64,000 nucleotides of DNA, from the NCBI GenBank assembly GCA_026397505.1, contig JAPLUR010000045.1, positions 1 through 64,000 on the forward strand, read 5' to 3'. How positions within the stretch are numbered: position 1 is the first letter of the stretch; each line of letters opens with the position of its first letter. Position numbers and translations under genes: made by a program. Shown in pieces: positions 52,408 through 61,395 of this stretch. Source of the DNA: Candidatus Zixiibacteriota bacterium. Its GTDB lineage: Bacteria; Zixibacteria; MSB-5A5; GN15; PGXB01. The notes under the pieces were generated by a model that did not search any database, was not told the origin of the DNA, and was given only the letters and a program-made list of their open reading frames with translations.

Positions 52408-53941
52408 CCGGAATCAATAACGATTGGCCAGTCATCTGGGCCGGCTGATTTATATTCAAATACTGCAGGATGGTGGGTGCGACATCGGCCAGAATCCCTC
52501 CTTCCCGCAGACTAACCTTACCGAGTCGATTGGTACAGTCATAGAATATGAAAGGAACCGGATTGGTGGTATGCGCCGTAAAAGGTCCGTTGGTCTCCGG
52601 GTCGAACATCTGCTCGGCGTTGCCGTGATCGGCCGTGATAATCGCCTGCCCCTGTACTTCCTCGACCGCCCGGATGACTTTCCCCACTCCGGCATCAATG
52701 GCCTCGACCGCTTTCACCGCCGCTTCGAAAATGCCGGAATGCCCCACCATATCGCAGTTGGCAAAATTCAGAATCACAACATCATATTTCCGCGACAATA
52801 TCCGCCGCACGGTTTCATCGGCCACCTCCACCGAGGACATCTCCGGTTTCAAATCGTAGGTGGCAACTTTTGGTGATTGTATCATCACCCGGTCTTCATT
52901 TTCAAATGGCTTTTCCACCCCGCCGTTGAAGAAATAGGTCACATGGGCATATTTCTCCGTTTCAGCGATACGCAACTGCCGTAAGCCGTGACGCGAAATT
53001 ACCTCGCCGAAAATATTGGTCAAATGCACCGGCGGGTAGGCGACCTGTGCCTCTTTAAGCTCAACATCATAATTGGTCATAGTTATCAAGTGCACTTTGG
53101 GATTATCGGGATGCGGGTAACCATCATACTGGCGGCCGGCGAAAATATATGATAACTGGCGCACCCGGTCGGCGCGGAAATTGAAAAAGAGCGCCACATC
53201 GCCGTTGCGTAGTTTCCCTTCCTCCTCATCGCCGAGATTCATCACCGCCGGAATAATAAACTCATCAGTCACATAATTCCGGTAAGATTCTTCTATGGCC
53301 GCAACAGGATTATCAAATCTGGGACCGATCTTCTTTACAATCGCCTGATACGCTTTCTCGGTTCGCTCCCATCTTTTATCACGATCCATCCCATAATACC
53401 GCCCCATTACGGTGGCAACTTTCCCGACACCGGTCTGATTGAAGAAATCAACCATTTCTTTAATATATCCGGCGCCCGAGTTGGGCGGCGTATCACGGCC
53501 ATCCATGAAAGCATGAAGATAGACTTTCTTCAGGCCGACGTCTTTGGCCATTGTCACCAGCGCCTTCAGATGCTCCATCGAGGAATGAACGCACCCATCG
53601 GAAACAAGCCCGAATAGATGTATCGAAGAATCTTGATTTAGAGCGGTTTTCATGCCCCATAGAAAAGCGGCGTTGGTGAAAAAATCTCCGTCCGAAATCG
53701 ACTTGTCAATCCGGGTGACATCCTGGTAGACAATTCTTCCGGCGCCGAAATTGAGATGCCCCACTTCGGAGTTCCCCATTTGCCCCATGGGAAGCCCTAC
53801 CGCCAGACCGGAGCCTTCGATAGGTATATTGGGACAACTCTGAAAGAGCTTTATCAGATTTGGTTTATTGGCTTTGACAACGGCGTTGTAGTAGGGGTCG
53901 GTGCGCAGGCCGAAGCCATCGAGGATACAAAGGAGAAACAT
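52382..53941 (-). CDS. gpmI: 2,3-bisphosphoglycerate-independent phosphoglycerate mutase
   Basis: A 519-residue Mn-dependent glycolytic enzyme. The catalytic Ser lies in GQMGNSEVGHLNFGAGR, LHAFMDGRDTPPNSG and FFNFRADRVRQLS bind substrate, and NFANCDMVGHSG with ITADHGNAEQM are metal sites of the alkaline-phosphatase core. The very start is LCILDGFGLR, whereas most members keep LIILDGWG. It lies two bases after purM. Confidence 0.96.
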   Translation of the reverse strand: MFLLCILDGFGLRTDPYYNAVVKANKPNLIKLFQSCPNIPIEGSGLAVGLPMGQMGNSEVGHLNFGAGRIVYQDVTRIDKSISDGDFFTNAAFLWGMKTALNQDSSIHLFGLVSDGCVHSSMEHLKALVTMAKDVGLKKVYLHAFMDGRDTPPNSGAGYIKEMVDFFNQTGVGKVATVMGRYYGMDRDKRWERTEKAYQAIVKKIGPRFDNPVAAIEESYRNYVTDEFIIPAVMNLGDEEEGKLRNGDVALFFNFRADRVRQLSYIFAGRQYDGYPHPDNPKVHLITMTNYDVELKEAQVAYPPVHLTNIFGEVISRHGLRQLRIAETEKYAHVTYFFNGGVEKPFENEDRVMIQSPKVATYDLKPEMSSVEVADETVRRILSRKYDVVILNFANCDMVGHSGIFEAAVKAVEAIDAGVGKVIRAVEEVQGQAIITADHGNAEQMFDPETNGPFTAHTTNPVPFIFYDCTNRLGKVSLREGGILADVAPTILQYLNINQPAQMTGQSLLIPGEIPAVKH

Positions 53942-53943
53942 GG

Positions 53944-54984
53944 TCAGTCCTTCAAGATAACTTCCTTTTCACCCTTTTCAATCTCACCAATGATATACGG
54001 CAATTCCTCCAGACTTCCTAATGCCTCCATGACCGTCTTTGCAATATCGGGCGCGACCACAATTATATACCCGATGCCCATATTAAAAGCCTGATACATG
54101 GCCTCGTCATCCACTCCGCCGGTGCTCTGGATAAAATCAAAGATTCTCGGAACCGACCAGGTTTTCTTGCTGATAACCGCTTTCAGGTTTTCGGGCAGGA
54201 CCCGCACCAGATTACCGGCTATTCCGCCGCCGGTTATATGCGCCATCCCCCGGATTTCAAATTTACCCAACAGGGAAAGAATCGGTTCGAGATAGCAACG
54301 ATGGGTCATCAGAAGCGCCTCGCCAATCTCCATCCCAAGGGCGTCAATTCGGTTATGATGCTTATGCCCGCCCATCTCAAAAACCACTTTCCGTGCCAAC
54401 GAGTAGCCATTGGTATGCAGCCCATTGGAGCCGAGACCGATAATGATGTCCCCTTCCTTAATAGCGGCGCCGGTTACAATCCTGCTCTGGTCAACGACAC
54501 CGACAATGAAGCCGGCCAGGTCATACTCGCCGGGGGCGTAAATATCCGGCATCTCTGCCGTCTCGCCTCCTATCAAGGCCATACCAGCTTTCCGGCAGGC
54601 CTGAGAAAGTCCTTTGACAACCTCGGCCACAATCTCAGGATTGAGTCGTCCGGTGGCAATGTAATCGAGAAAGAAAAGGGGGCGGGCGCCATGGACCAGA
54701 ATATCATTGACACAGTGGTTGACTATGTCCTCCCCAACCGTGTCATGACGGCCGGTCATAAAAGCAATTTTCAGTTTGGTCCCGACACCATCGGCCGATG
54801 AGACCAGGACCGGATCGGCATATCCGGCAAAATCAGGCTTAAAAAAGCCGCCAAAAGCCCCAATCTCGGAGAGAACCGACTTATTAAATGTCGCTCTGGC
54901 CAGTTCCTTTATTCTCTCTTTTGCTTTATCGGCCGCCGCGATATCTACCCCGGCCGCGGCATAATCTATCTTCTTGTTTTTCAT
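53944..54984 (-). CDS. purM: phosphoribosylformylglycinamidine cyclo-ligase
   Basis: A 346-residue AIR synthetase of purine synthesis. YAAAGVDIAAADKAKERI is the start, VSSADGVGTKLKIA the ATP-binding motif, GGETAEMPDIYAPGEYDLAGF the central signature and AHITGGGIAGNLVRVLP the C-terminal glycine loop. It is the first gene of the purM-to-GT2 operon. A TATAAT at 55018-55013 (minus) may be its -10 box, though no good -35 is seen. Confidence 0.97.
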   Translation of the reverse strand: MKNKKIDYAAAGVDIAAADKAKERIKELARATFNKSVLSEIGAFGGFFKPDFAGYADPVLVSSADGVGTKLKIAFMTGRHDTVGEDIVNHCVNDILVHGARPLFFLDYIATGRLNPEIVAEVVKGLSQACRKAGMALIGGETAEMPDIYAPGEYDLAGFIVGVVDQSRIVTGAAIKEGDIIIGLGSNGLHTNGYSLARKVVFEMGGHKHHNRIDALGMEIGEALLMTHRCYLEPILSLLGKFEIRGMAHITGGGIAGNLVRVLPENLKAVISKKTWSVPRIFDFIQSTGGVDDEAMYQAFNMGIGYIIVVAPDIAKTVMEALGSLEELPYIIGEIEKGEKEVILKD

Positions 54985-55071
54985 AGCAGTGGGCGAAAAC
55001 TAATATTCCCGCATTATAAAGTCAAGGTAATAAGCCTTATGAATTTCCTGTAGACCTGCTTATATTAGCCT

Positions 55072-55785
55072 ATGCTCTTGACTGTTCTGATGCCGCTTTT
55101 CAACGAGGAAAGAACGGCCGCTGAAATCATCCAGCAGGTCATCGACCTTCCCTTACAACTGGAACTGATAATTATCAACAACGGTTCCGATGATGCCACC
55201 GGGATGATAATCCGGCAATTCGGCGACCAGCCCAACATCCGGATAATCGACCGGGATAAAAATATCGGCAAAGGGGATGCTATCACCGAAGGTTTGAAAC
55301 TTGCCCAGGGGAAGTACACTGTCATTCAGGATGGTGATCTCGAATATGACCCGAATGATCTGGTCCGGATGGTCAAGCTGGCGGAAAGAGAGATGGCCCC
55401 GGTCGTTTTCGGTTCAAGGATTCTCAATCCCGCTTCCGGGATATCGTATCAACGGTATCTCTGGGGCGGGAAATTGCTGACCTGGCTGGCCAATTTCCTC
55501 TATGGCGTCGGCATCACCGATGAATCCACCTGTTACAAGATGATTCGCACCAACATAATGAAAGGGCTGAATCTGGAATGTCGCCGCTTTGAATTCTGTC
55601 CCGAGGTGGTAGCCAAACTTGGACGCAATAAGATTAAGATTGTTGAGATTCCCATAACCTATCGGCCAAGAAATTTCGCCGAAGGGAAAAAAATTCGCTG
55701 GTTTGACGGCGCGGAGGCAATCTGGACGTTACTTAAGTACCGTTTTCAGTCGATGCGCCGCTTTGCGGTTAAGAATCAGAAATAA
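55072..55785 (+). CDS. family 2 glycosyltransferase (DPM1-like)
   Basis: A 237-residue GT-A enzyme resembling polyprenyl-phosphate sugar synthases. VLMPLFNEERTAAEIIQQV and IINNGSDDATGMII start the donor site, GKGDAITEGLKLAQGKYTVI and QDGDLEYDP give the D-x-D metal site, and VVFGSRILNP, STCYKMIRTNIM and IPITYRPRNFAEGKKI are typical of this clade. No transmembrane helix is seen. A TATATT ends five bases before the ATG. Its last 57 bases overlap the opposing gene 55729-57462. Confidence 0.9.
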   Translation: MLLTVLMPLFNEERTAAEIIQQVIDLPLQLELIIINNGSDDATGMIIRQFGDQPNIRIIDRDKNIGKGDAITEGLKLAQGKYTVIQDGDLEYDPNDLVRMVKLAEREMAPVVFGSRILNPASGISYQRYLWGGKLLTWLANFLYGVGITDESTCYKMIRTNIMKGLNLECRRFEFCPEVVAKLGRNKIKIVEIPITYRPRNFAEGKKIRWFDGAEAIWTLLKYRFQSMRRFAVKNQK

Positions 55786-57462
55786 TCCACTCGCCGCGGC
55801 CAGAAGCGTGATAATCAGGCCAAAATAGAAATAAGGGGTGCGATAATAGAGTCCAATCTTCCGGTCATTAATTCCATAGCGGACTGATACCAGACCGTTG
55901 TTTTCTGATGTGGGGCGCCCATCGTCAGCATGCCATCCTTCATCATACCCGATGCCGAATATTATCGTTCCGGCCTGTGCGGGAGCAATGTCATATTCCA
56001 CCCGGTTCGGTGTATAGTTGCGCCTCAGAACCTGCAGTTGCCCCTCCGGGATATACTCCATCAAAACTTCATTTAAAGGGGTAACCAGTCCCCGGCTTTC
56101 GCGGTATCCCGACAGCCAGGGAGCCGCCAGCGACCCGCGATTATGCAGAAACTGGTCATATATTTTATCCTTGCGGCCAATCTCCTGCTTGAACTCCTCG
56201 TTGAATCTCATTGACTCCGGCTTTTTCAAAGCGATCGACTGGAACGCCGGAAGATTTATCAGAAAATTCCCCAGCAGAATGATACCAACGAAGATTCCCG
56301 CCAGAATGCCCGCACCGCGCATCGAGGTTCTCAATTTTTCAATAAGATAATCCATCCCGAAACCGCCCATGACCGCAGCCGTAAGAATAACAAATTGAAA
56401 GGCGCGGGCAGGCGAGCGAATCGAGGAAAAGCCGGGCACCTGCATCATCAGATTCCAGGGCGAAAGGCTGGAAAAACTCCCCATCCCGAAAATCAGAAAA
56501 AAGAGGCCGATAACCAGCCAGAGACGGCATTTCTTGAATGAGAAAATCAATCCCACCAGAGCCAGTAGTACCACTAATGGCGAAATATAGGCGCTGTACT
56601 CATGCCATCCCCAGTATTGCCCGGAACCAGCCTGCCGGAAAATCTCGTGATTAAACGAAAAAAAGGCCGGCGGCAAAAGAGCTATCGGAGTGGAGTCGGA
56701 GGGCATTCCCTCCCATTTGTTCTGCGAAAGGTAATGAAACATCGGGATAAACTTCACCGCGGCCAGAAGCAGACCGCCTATGACGGAAAATAGATATGCC
56801 TTAATCAAGGTAAAAGACTTCCCTTCAATGGAAAAAGCAATCGCAAAAATGGCCGAGAAGAAAGCCGTATAGAGAAATGGCACCGCGGCTCCGTTACCGA
56901 GAATTATCAGCGCGACAGCTACAACTCCGGCCAGAACATATTTCCAGTCATTCCGGGTTTGGAGAAGAAAATATAGCAGCCAGGGCAGAAAGCAAAAATG
57001 CGTGAACGGGATATGCCCGATACTGAAATGAAGGGCAAAATAGGAACCGCCGAAATAGACAAAAGAAACCAGATATGATGCAATTCCGGATAATCCCAAT
57101 TTCCGCGCCAGAAGAAAACTCCCCCAAAAACCGAGAAAATATGCCAGGAGGACTTGCAGTTTTAATCCTGCCACCGCGCCAAAAAGCAGGACGAGAGGGA
57201 AGAAAGGCGAAAGTATTCCAACCTCTGGGTGGGCAAACAGGATATTCCCCCCGCCGATATAGGGATTCCAGAACGGAAACTGATGATAATAAAGAATGGT
57301 CTTGGCCGGCACCGCCATTATGGTGATAAAGAGCTCCCAGTCGCCGACGCCGATATAATCCCATTTCAGAAGAAACGGCAGGGTGAAGATAAAAGCCACC
57401 AGTAAAGAGATCAACGGCGGAATGTATTTACCGTAATGATTTCCGGGGGTATTGTCAGTCAT
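55729..57462 (-). CDS. YfhO-like multi-spanning membrane protein
   Basis: A 577-residue protein with about a dozen hydrophobic helices. Motifs of the YfhO/GT-C fold are visible: the first periplasmic loop VGDWELF and FPFWNPYIGGGNILFAHPEV, AGLKLQVLLAYFLGFWGSFLLA, and SSIRSPARAFQFVILTAA. A soluble stretch (about 410-540) precedes the last helix. YfhO proteins in Bacillus act with a polyprenyl-phosphate sugar synthase (CsbB) to glycosylate surface polymers; the opposing GT2 (55072-55785) could play that part. This link is inference. Confidence 0.82.
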   Translation of the reverse strand: MTDNTPGNHYGKYIPPLISLLVAFIFTLPFLLKWDYIGVGDWELFITIMAVPAKTILYYHQFPFWNPYIGGGNILFAHPEVGILSPFFPLVLLFGAVAGLKLQVLLAYFLGFWGSFLLARKLGLSGIASYLVSFVYFGGSYFALHFSIGHIPFTHFCFLPWLLYFLLQTRNDWKYVLAGVVAVALIILGNGAAVPFLYTAFFSAIFAIAFSIEGKSFTLIKAYLFSVIGGLLLAAVKFIPMFHYLSQNKWEGMPSDSTPIALLPPAFFSFNHEIFRQAGSGQYWGWHEYSAYISPLVVLLALVGLIFSFKKCRLWLVIGLFFLIFGMGSFSSLSPWNLMMQVPGFSSIRSPARAFQFVILTAAVMGGFGMDYLIEKLRTSMRGAGILAGIFVGIILLGNFLINLPAFQSIALKKPESMRFNEEFKQEIGRKDKIYDQFLHNRGSLAAPWLSGYRESRGLVTPLNEVLMEYIPEGQLQVLRRNYTPNRVEYDIAPAQAGTIIFGIGYDEGWHADDGRPTSENNGLVSVRYGINDRKIGLYYRTPYFYFGLIITLLAAASGLFLILNRKAAHRLKTVLK

Positions 57463-57647
57463 GGCCGGAATATAATCGGTTTTGACACAATGGCCAAATG
57501 GGATTTGGAATACACCCTCGTGAAATCCACAGACGCCCCATCATCACTGCCACAGGCAACGGCTCATTGAAGCTTGAGGTTGAGGCGAAAGATCAATTTT
57601 CTTACCGGGTCAGTCTGGTCCATATAAAGGCTGTCGGAGGAAGAATG

Positions 57648-58082
57648 TCAGAGGGCGCGGAGACGCAGTTTAAATGTGAGTCCGCCTACCGTATCTATAC
57701 CGTCCATATTCAGGCTGTCCGCAATCCGCCAATAGCGATATTTCCCCGAAAGGTCATATCGATGATTGCAGTCTGAGGAGAAAGTTGCCCCTTCCAAGAT
57801 GAAATCTATAGTATCAGGCGAAATATACAAGTAGGGAACAGTGGCTTCACAGGATTTCTCAACGTCTTCCTCGATGCAGTAATCATACGCGACATTTTCC
57901 GGCAGAACTGAGAAATAGACGTAAAATGTATGAACATAAGGACGACCAGAGATCATCTCGGTCGCACAATATTGACCGACATAAGAGTTTTTTGGCTCGA
58001 CTGATCGATTGGAGAAATCTTTTCTGCACCCCGATAGAAGACAAAGCAAAGCCGCCATGCCAATAAATAGATTTTTTGCCAT
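57648..58082 (-). CDS. small lipoprotein of unknown function
   Basis: A 144-residue protein with a lipoprotein signal: MAKNLFIGMAALLCLLSGC, with the lipobox LLSGC and Cys19 as the lipid-bearing residue. GGAGAG lies upstream of the ATG. The mature part has beta-rich alternating residues and four further Cys, which could form disulfides. I recognise no domain. An antisense frame at 57498-57776 covers part of it and is not supported. Confidence 0.75.
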   Translation of the reverse strand: MAKNLFIGMAALLCLLSGCRKDFSNRSVEPKNSYVGQYCATEMISGRPYVHTFYVYFSVLPENVAYDYCIEEDVEKSCEATVPYLYISPDTIDFILEGATFSSDCNHRYDLSGKYRYWRIADSLNMDGIDTVGGLTFKLRLRAL

Positions 58083-58182
58083 TCTCTCTCCTTGCCTGTG
58101 TACAATTTCCTAAAAAATTATTCAAAAATCAAGGAGAAATCGGACAATCTACAAGATATTTGTTTTCCGTTTCAAGAGAACC

Positions 58183-59589
58183 TCATGGATTCTTGGGATT
58201 GCTATCGGTCCGACCGTTGTCATACATGCCGACCAGTTCCGTCACCTTGCCGGAGGAATCTCTGACAAACTTTATCCGGAAATAGTCGAGCCCCTCCGCC
58301 ATAAATTTATCATTCCCCATCGGTATCAAGGAAAACCGAGGGTTCTTTTCCCTTTGGTAATAGAGGCGGCCGTTTTCAATGGTAACATGGCGCGGGCCAA
58401 AGTCACCCACATACAATTTGAGGGAGTCTTCCGGAAGGCTGATCGGATTGACAATCGTCTCCAACCCTTCCATTGCCCACTCCAGCTCCCTTTTTCTATC
58501 CGGGCTGTCGGCTTTCTGAGCCAACTTCTTAAGAGCCTCCAGATGCGCCACGTTTAAAGCCTGGTCGGATGGAACAGCAATATCCGGCGTCACTCCGGTT
58601 CCTTCCCAATTGGTGCCGGAAATAGGATTTATAGCGCGTCCATAAGGAAGTTGTACCCCGACATTCAGATTCTTAAAGACTTTTCGGTTGACCGGATGAG
58701 CCCCTCCGCCGGTGGTTTCACCTATGATGGTGCCTCGTTTGAGGTTCTTCATATTATAAGTGAATTCCTCCGCCCCCGAGAAAGTATAGGAACTGGTCAG
58801 AACATAGAGATCGGCCTTGGGGAGCCGCGTCCCGGGGACATAGGCATAACTCCAATACTGTTCGGTGGAGTCGCTGGCGCGAATATAGAAACTATTAAGA
58901 TGAACCGGCTCTTCAAAGAAATAGCTGGAGAGAAGCTGAATCATGCTGGGGTAACCGCCCCCATTCTGGCGCAGGTCAATAATAATAGCATCAGTGTTCC
59001 CCAGAAAATTCATGGCGGCAATTGCGGTTGCTCCGGCGTTTTTAGCATCGGAAAATTGGCGGAAATCCAGATACCCGATATTGCCGTTAAGAATCTTAAC
59101 CTCTTTAAATCCAAAATTATCGCGCTTGCTTTCGGTTAGCTGTACTGCCTTGGCCGAATCGGTCAGGGTATCGTTGGCCATCTGGTCAATATATTTATCC
59201 GGAACAAACCTGACATTGAGATGCTTATCATTGCTCACCGACTGCAGGTCTTCGCTCAGTTTACGACAGAAAGCATCACAACCGGCGAGTTCCTTATACC
59301 TGCCATCCTTGAGCTGTTTTCGAAGATGCTCCTCCATCTTCCTGGCCACGTCCGGAAAAACATAGGTTGTGTTGAGGGCGCCGGAGATACTGTCAATGAT
59401 CTCTTTCTGCATACGGGCATCAATTGTTTTGTCCTCCCCCGGTCCCACCGGCCCTCCCTGAGCCACGGACATAAGAGGCATCAGCAGGACCATAAAGAAA
59501 ATCGTGACTGCAATTATCCCGGGTATTACCGCTTTTGCAGAACGAGTTCTTCCCGGCATCTGCCTGGTCAACGGAATTTCTACTGTCAT
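58183..59589 (-). CDS. S41-family peptidase (IRBP/CtpA-like) with signal anchor
   Basis: A 468-residue protein exported by an N-terminal hydrophobic segment (about 22-43). An IRBP-type N-terminal helical domain (DARMQKEIIDSISGALN, YVFPDVARKMEEHLRK) precedes the S41 catalytic core: NIGYLDFRQFSD, IIIDLRQNGGGYPSMIQLL, catalytic Ser in TSSYTFSGAEEF and Lys in LKRGTIIGETTGGG. No PDZ domain is apparent between them, unlike CtpA. The ~90-residue C-terminal part resembles those of tail-lacking S41 hydrolases found widely in Bacteroidetes. It starts 21 bases downstream of the MarR-GNAT gene, so the two may be cotranscribed. Confidence 0.9.
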   Translation of the reverse strand: MTVEIPLTRQMPGRTRSAKAVIPGIIAVTIFFMVLLMPLMSVAQGGPVGPGEDKTIDARMQKEIIDSISGALNTTYVFPDVARKMEEHLRKQLKDGRYKELAGCDAFCRKLSEDLQSVSNDKHLNVRFVPDKYIDQMANDTLTDSAKAVQLTESKRDNFGFKEVKILNGNIGYLDFRQFSDAKNAGATAIAAMNFLGNTDAIIIDLRQNGGGYPSMIQLLSSYFFEEPVHLNSFYIRASDSTEQYWSYAYVPGTRLPKADLYVLTSSYTFSGAEEFTYNMKNLKRGTIIGETTGGGAHPVNRKVFKNLNVGVQLPYGRAINPISGTNWEGTGVTPDIAVPSDQALNVAHLEALKKLAQKADSPDRKRELEWAMEGLETIVNPISLPEDSLKLYVGDFGPRHVTIENGRLYYQREKNPRFSLIPMGNDKFMAEGLDYFRIKFVRDSSGKVTELVGMYDNGRTDSNPKNP

Positions 59590-59610
59590 GGTTTGCTCCT
59601 TGCTATACGG

Positions 59611-60576
59611 TTACGTGTTTTTCGTCAAATCCAATTTCATGTAGATTGATTTTCTCCGATAATCTGTCGCCCATTCCGGCTTGCCCAAAATCTCCTTAAA
59701 GCCCAGTTTACGATATAGCGCCGACGCGATTTCCAGTTTCGGGCTGGTCTGAAGGACAATTTCCCGGCCGCCAAGCCGGCGAATCCGATCAATCGCACTC
59801 AAGGCCAGTTTTTTTCCCGCCTGCATACCCCGTGCCTTTTTTGTTACTGCCATTTTTGTCAGTTCATAAACATCATCATTGTGCTTGATCACGGCCGCTG
59901 TCCCGATAATCGAGCGATCAAGCCGGGCGAAAATCACCAAGCCTCCTTTCCGGATAATCTTGCGGGCCGGATCGGATAGGATTTTTCGATCCGATTCCTC
60001 TAATGAAAAAAATTCCCGCAGCCATTCGGAATTCAGCTCCAGAAAATATCTTTTGTGTCGCCGATGATAGCCGATTATTTCCACCATATTGAACTGGCGA
60101 TTCTTCACCCGCATCATGACTCTCTCAAACATGCCAGACCGATTCAGGGCGGCTTCCAGCCGCCCCAGGTCTTTCATAAAATCACCGTCAGCCTGGCGAA
60201 TGAATTCCCTCGTGGCCGATTCAACATCCCCCCAGATAGGCTCAAGTATCTTCAAGGTTCTTCTTCCCTCGGGGGTGAGCAACAGCAGGCGCTTTCTTCG
60301 GTCATCTTTATCGGTGGTCGAGGCCAGCAGCCCGCGCGCCGCCATTTCGCCGGCTATTTGATTTACCGCCGGGTAGGTCAGCCCAATAGCCGCCGCCACG
60401 GCCGTAACAGTCATGGATGGCTTATCTCTCAAAGCATACATCACCGGAAACCATCGGGCCTCAAAGTCAATCCGGCAGGCTTCATAGACCCGCGAAACAT
60501 CATGCTGCAGTGCCTCGGCCAGCCTTTTGAGCCGGCTGGCAAGTGCTAAAGGCCCCAATCGGGCAATCAAATCCAT
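59611..60576 (-). CDS. MarR-type regulator fused to a GNAT acetyltransferase
   Basis: A 321-residue bifunctional protein. Residues 1-150 form a MarR winged helix (MTVTAVAAAIGLTYPAVNQI recognition region; GLLASTTDKDDRRKRLLLLT wing). Residues about 165-315 form a GNAT domain (AAVIKHNDDVYELTKMAV, KKARGMQAGKKLALSAID for acetyl-CoA, and SALYRKLGFKEI). Such fusions occur in several phyla. GGAGG lies seven bases before the ATG. A strong palindrome upstream (60615-60639) probably binds it. Confidence 0.9.
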   Translation of the reverse strand: MDLIARLGPLALASRLKRLAEALQHDVSRVYEACRIDFEARWFPVMYALRDKPSMTVTAVAAAIGLTYPAVNQIAGEMAARGLLASTTDKDDRRKRLLLLTPEGRRTLKILEPIWGDVESATREFIRQADGDFMKDLGRLEAALNRSGMFERVMMRVKNRQFNMVEIIGYHRRHKRYFLELNSEWLREFFSLEESDRKILSDPARKIIRKGGLVIFARLDRSIIGTAAVIKHNDDVYELTKMAVTKKARGMQAGKKLALSAIDRIRRLGGREIVLQTSPKLEIASALYRKLGFKEILGKPEWATDYRRKSIYMKLDLTKNT

Positions 60577-60614
60577 TCACTTTCCTCCATATGATACAAT
60601 TCCATCAATATGGG

Positions 60615-60639
60615 TGTAAGAATATGTAAGTTCTTACAT
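60615..60639. promoter_or_regulatory. candidate MarR operator
   Basis: ATGTAAG-TT-CTTACAT (60624-60639) is a perfect 7-base inverted repeat. A larger one, TGTAAGAA (60615-60622) and TTCTTACA (60631-60638), overlaps it. Both lie 38-63 bases upstream of the MarR-GNAT start codon, where autorepression would act. Confidence 0.65.
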
Positions 60640-60901
60640 TTTATTTTGACGTTTTGTTTCGATTTTTGTTCAGCCGGGTGATGTTTGCCCGAATTAAAAC
60701 ATGCGCCAACCATAGAAACGGTCCGGGATTCCGGTCGCAGCCAATTGCCAATCGATCGCGCCGAAAGGCCGTTTTACTATGAGCGACAGCCTGAAATCAC
60801 GGGCCCAATGGCCGGAAATCGATCTTTCCGGGGAATCTTGATTTGATGGAAAATTGCCTCTCCATTTGCCCAAACGAGATAAATACCGCGACATGGAGGA
60901 C
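60640..60901. other. intergenic region without a supported gene
   Basis: 262 bases between the MarR-GNAT regulatory region and the SWIB terminator. A minus-strand 69-residue frame (60694-60903) runs into the terminator stem and has no ribosome-binding site or recognised domain. Nothing else stands out. Confidence 0.5.
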
Positions 60902-60930
60902 AAAAAAAGGCCGAATTTGCATTCGGCCTT
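60902..60930 (-). terminator. intrinsic terminator of the SWIB gene
   Basis: AAGGCCGAAT (60907-60916) pairs perfectly with ATTCGGCCTT (60921-60930) around TTGC. The minus-strand transcript then runs into seven U residues. It lies 20 bases past the SWIB stop. Confidence 0.92.
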
Positions 60931-60949
60931 TATAGAATAGCAATGAAAT

Positions 60950-61327
60950 CTATTTCATGTGCTTGGCAACCAGCTTGGTCATCTCAAACATGCTGACCTG
61001 CTTTTTGCCGCCGAAGACCGCTTTCAGGTTGTCATCTGCGTTGATCATTCTCCTGTTGACACTATCCTGCAGCTTGTTCTTCTTGATATACTCCCAGAGC
61101 TTCTTGGTGATTTCCGTGCGGGGAATCGGTTTCAACCCCACCACGGCCCCAAGCATCTCATCGGGCTGCATCGGCCTCATGAAAGCTGGATTCGGTTTGC
61201 GAGCTGTTTTCTTCTTAGGAGCCGCTTTCTTCTTCACCACTTTCTTTTTGGCCGGCATTTTGGCGGCTTTTTTCTTAACCGGCGCTTTTTTCTGGGCCGG
61301 CTTCTTAGCCGCTTTCTTAACTGCCAT
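60950..61327 (-). CDS. SWIB/MDM2-domain protein with Lys/Ala-rich histone-H1-like tail
   Basis: 125 residues from the ATG at 61327, with AGGAGG five bases upstream. Residues 2-45 are a Lys/Ala/Pro-rich basic tail (KKAAKKPAQKKAPVKKK pattern), like histone H1 or bacterial HU extensions. Residues about 48-125 are a SWIB domain (AFMRPMQPDEMLGAVVG, IPRTEITKKLWEYIKKN, LQDSVNRRMINADDNLKAVF). SWIB domains are best known in eukaryotic SWI/SNF and in Chlamydia; in bacteria they are thought to be DNA-associated. It likely binds DNA non-specifically. A 23-residue relative lies just upstream. Confidence 0.9.
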   Translation of the reverse strand: MAVKKAAKKPAQKKAPVKKKAAKMPAKKKVVKKKAAPKKKTARKPNPAFMRPMQPDEMLGAVVGLKPIPRTEITKKLWEYIKKNKLQDSVNRRMINADDNLKAVFGGKKQVSMFEMTKLVAKHMK

Positions 61328-61395
61328 CAATTCCTCCTTTTAACCTTCAGAGGGGATTTCGTGGTTTCTCAGATCGTCATTGGATCTGAAACTCG

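Noticed and set aside
57498-57776. 92-residue plus-strand frame
   Set aside because: It overlaps the lipoprotein gene antisense, lacks a recognised domain, and the lipoprotein has a clear lipobox and ribosome-binding site.
60694-60903. 69-residue minus-strand frame
   Set aside because: It begins inside the SWIB terminator and has no ribosome-binding site or known motif.
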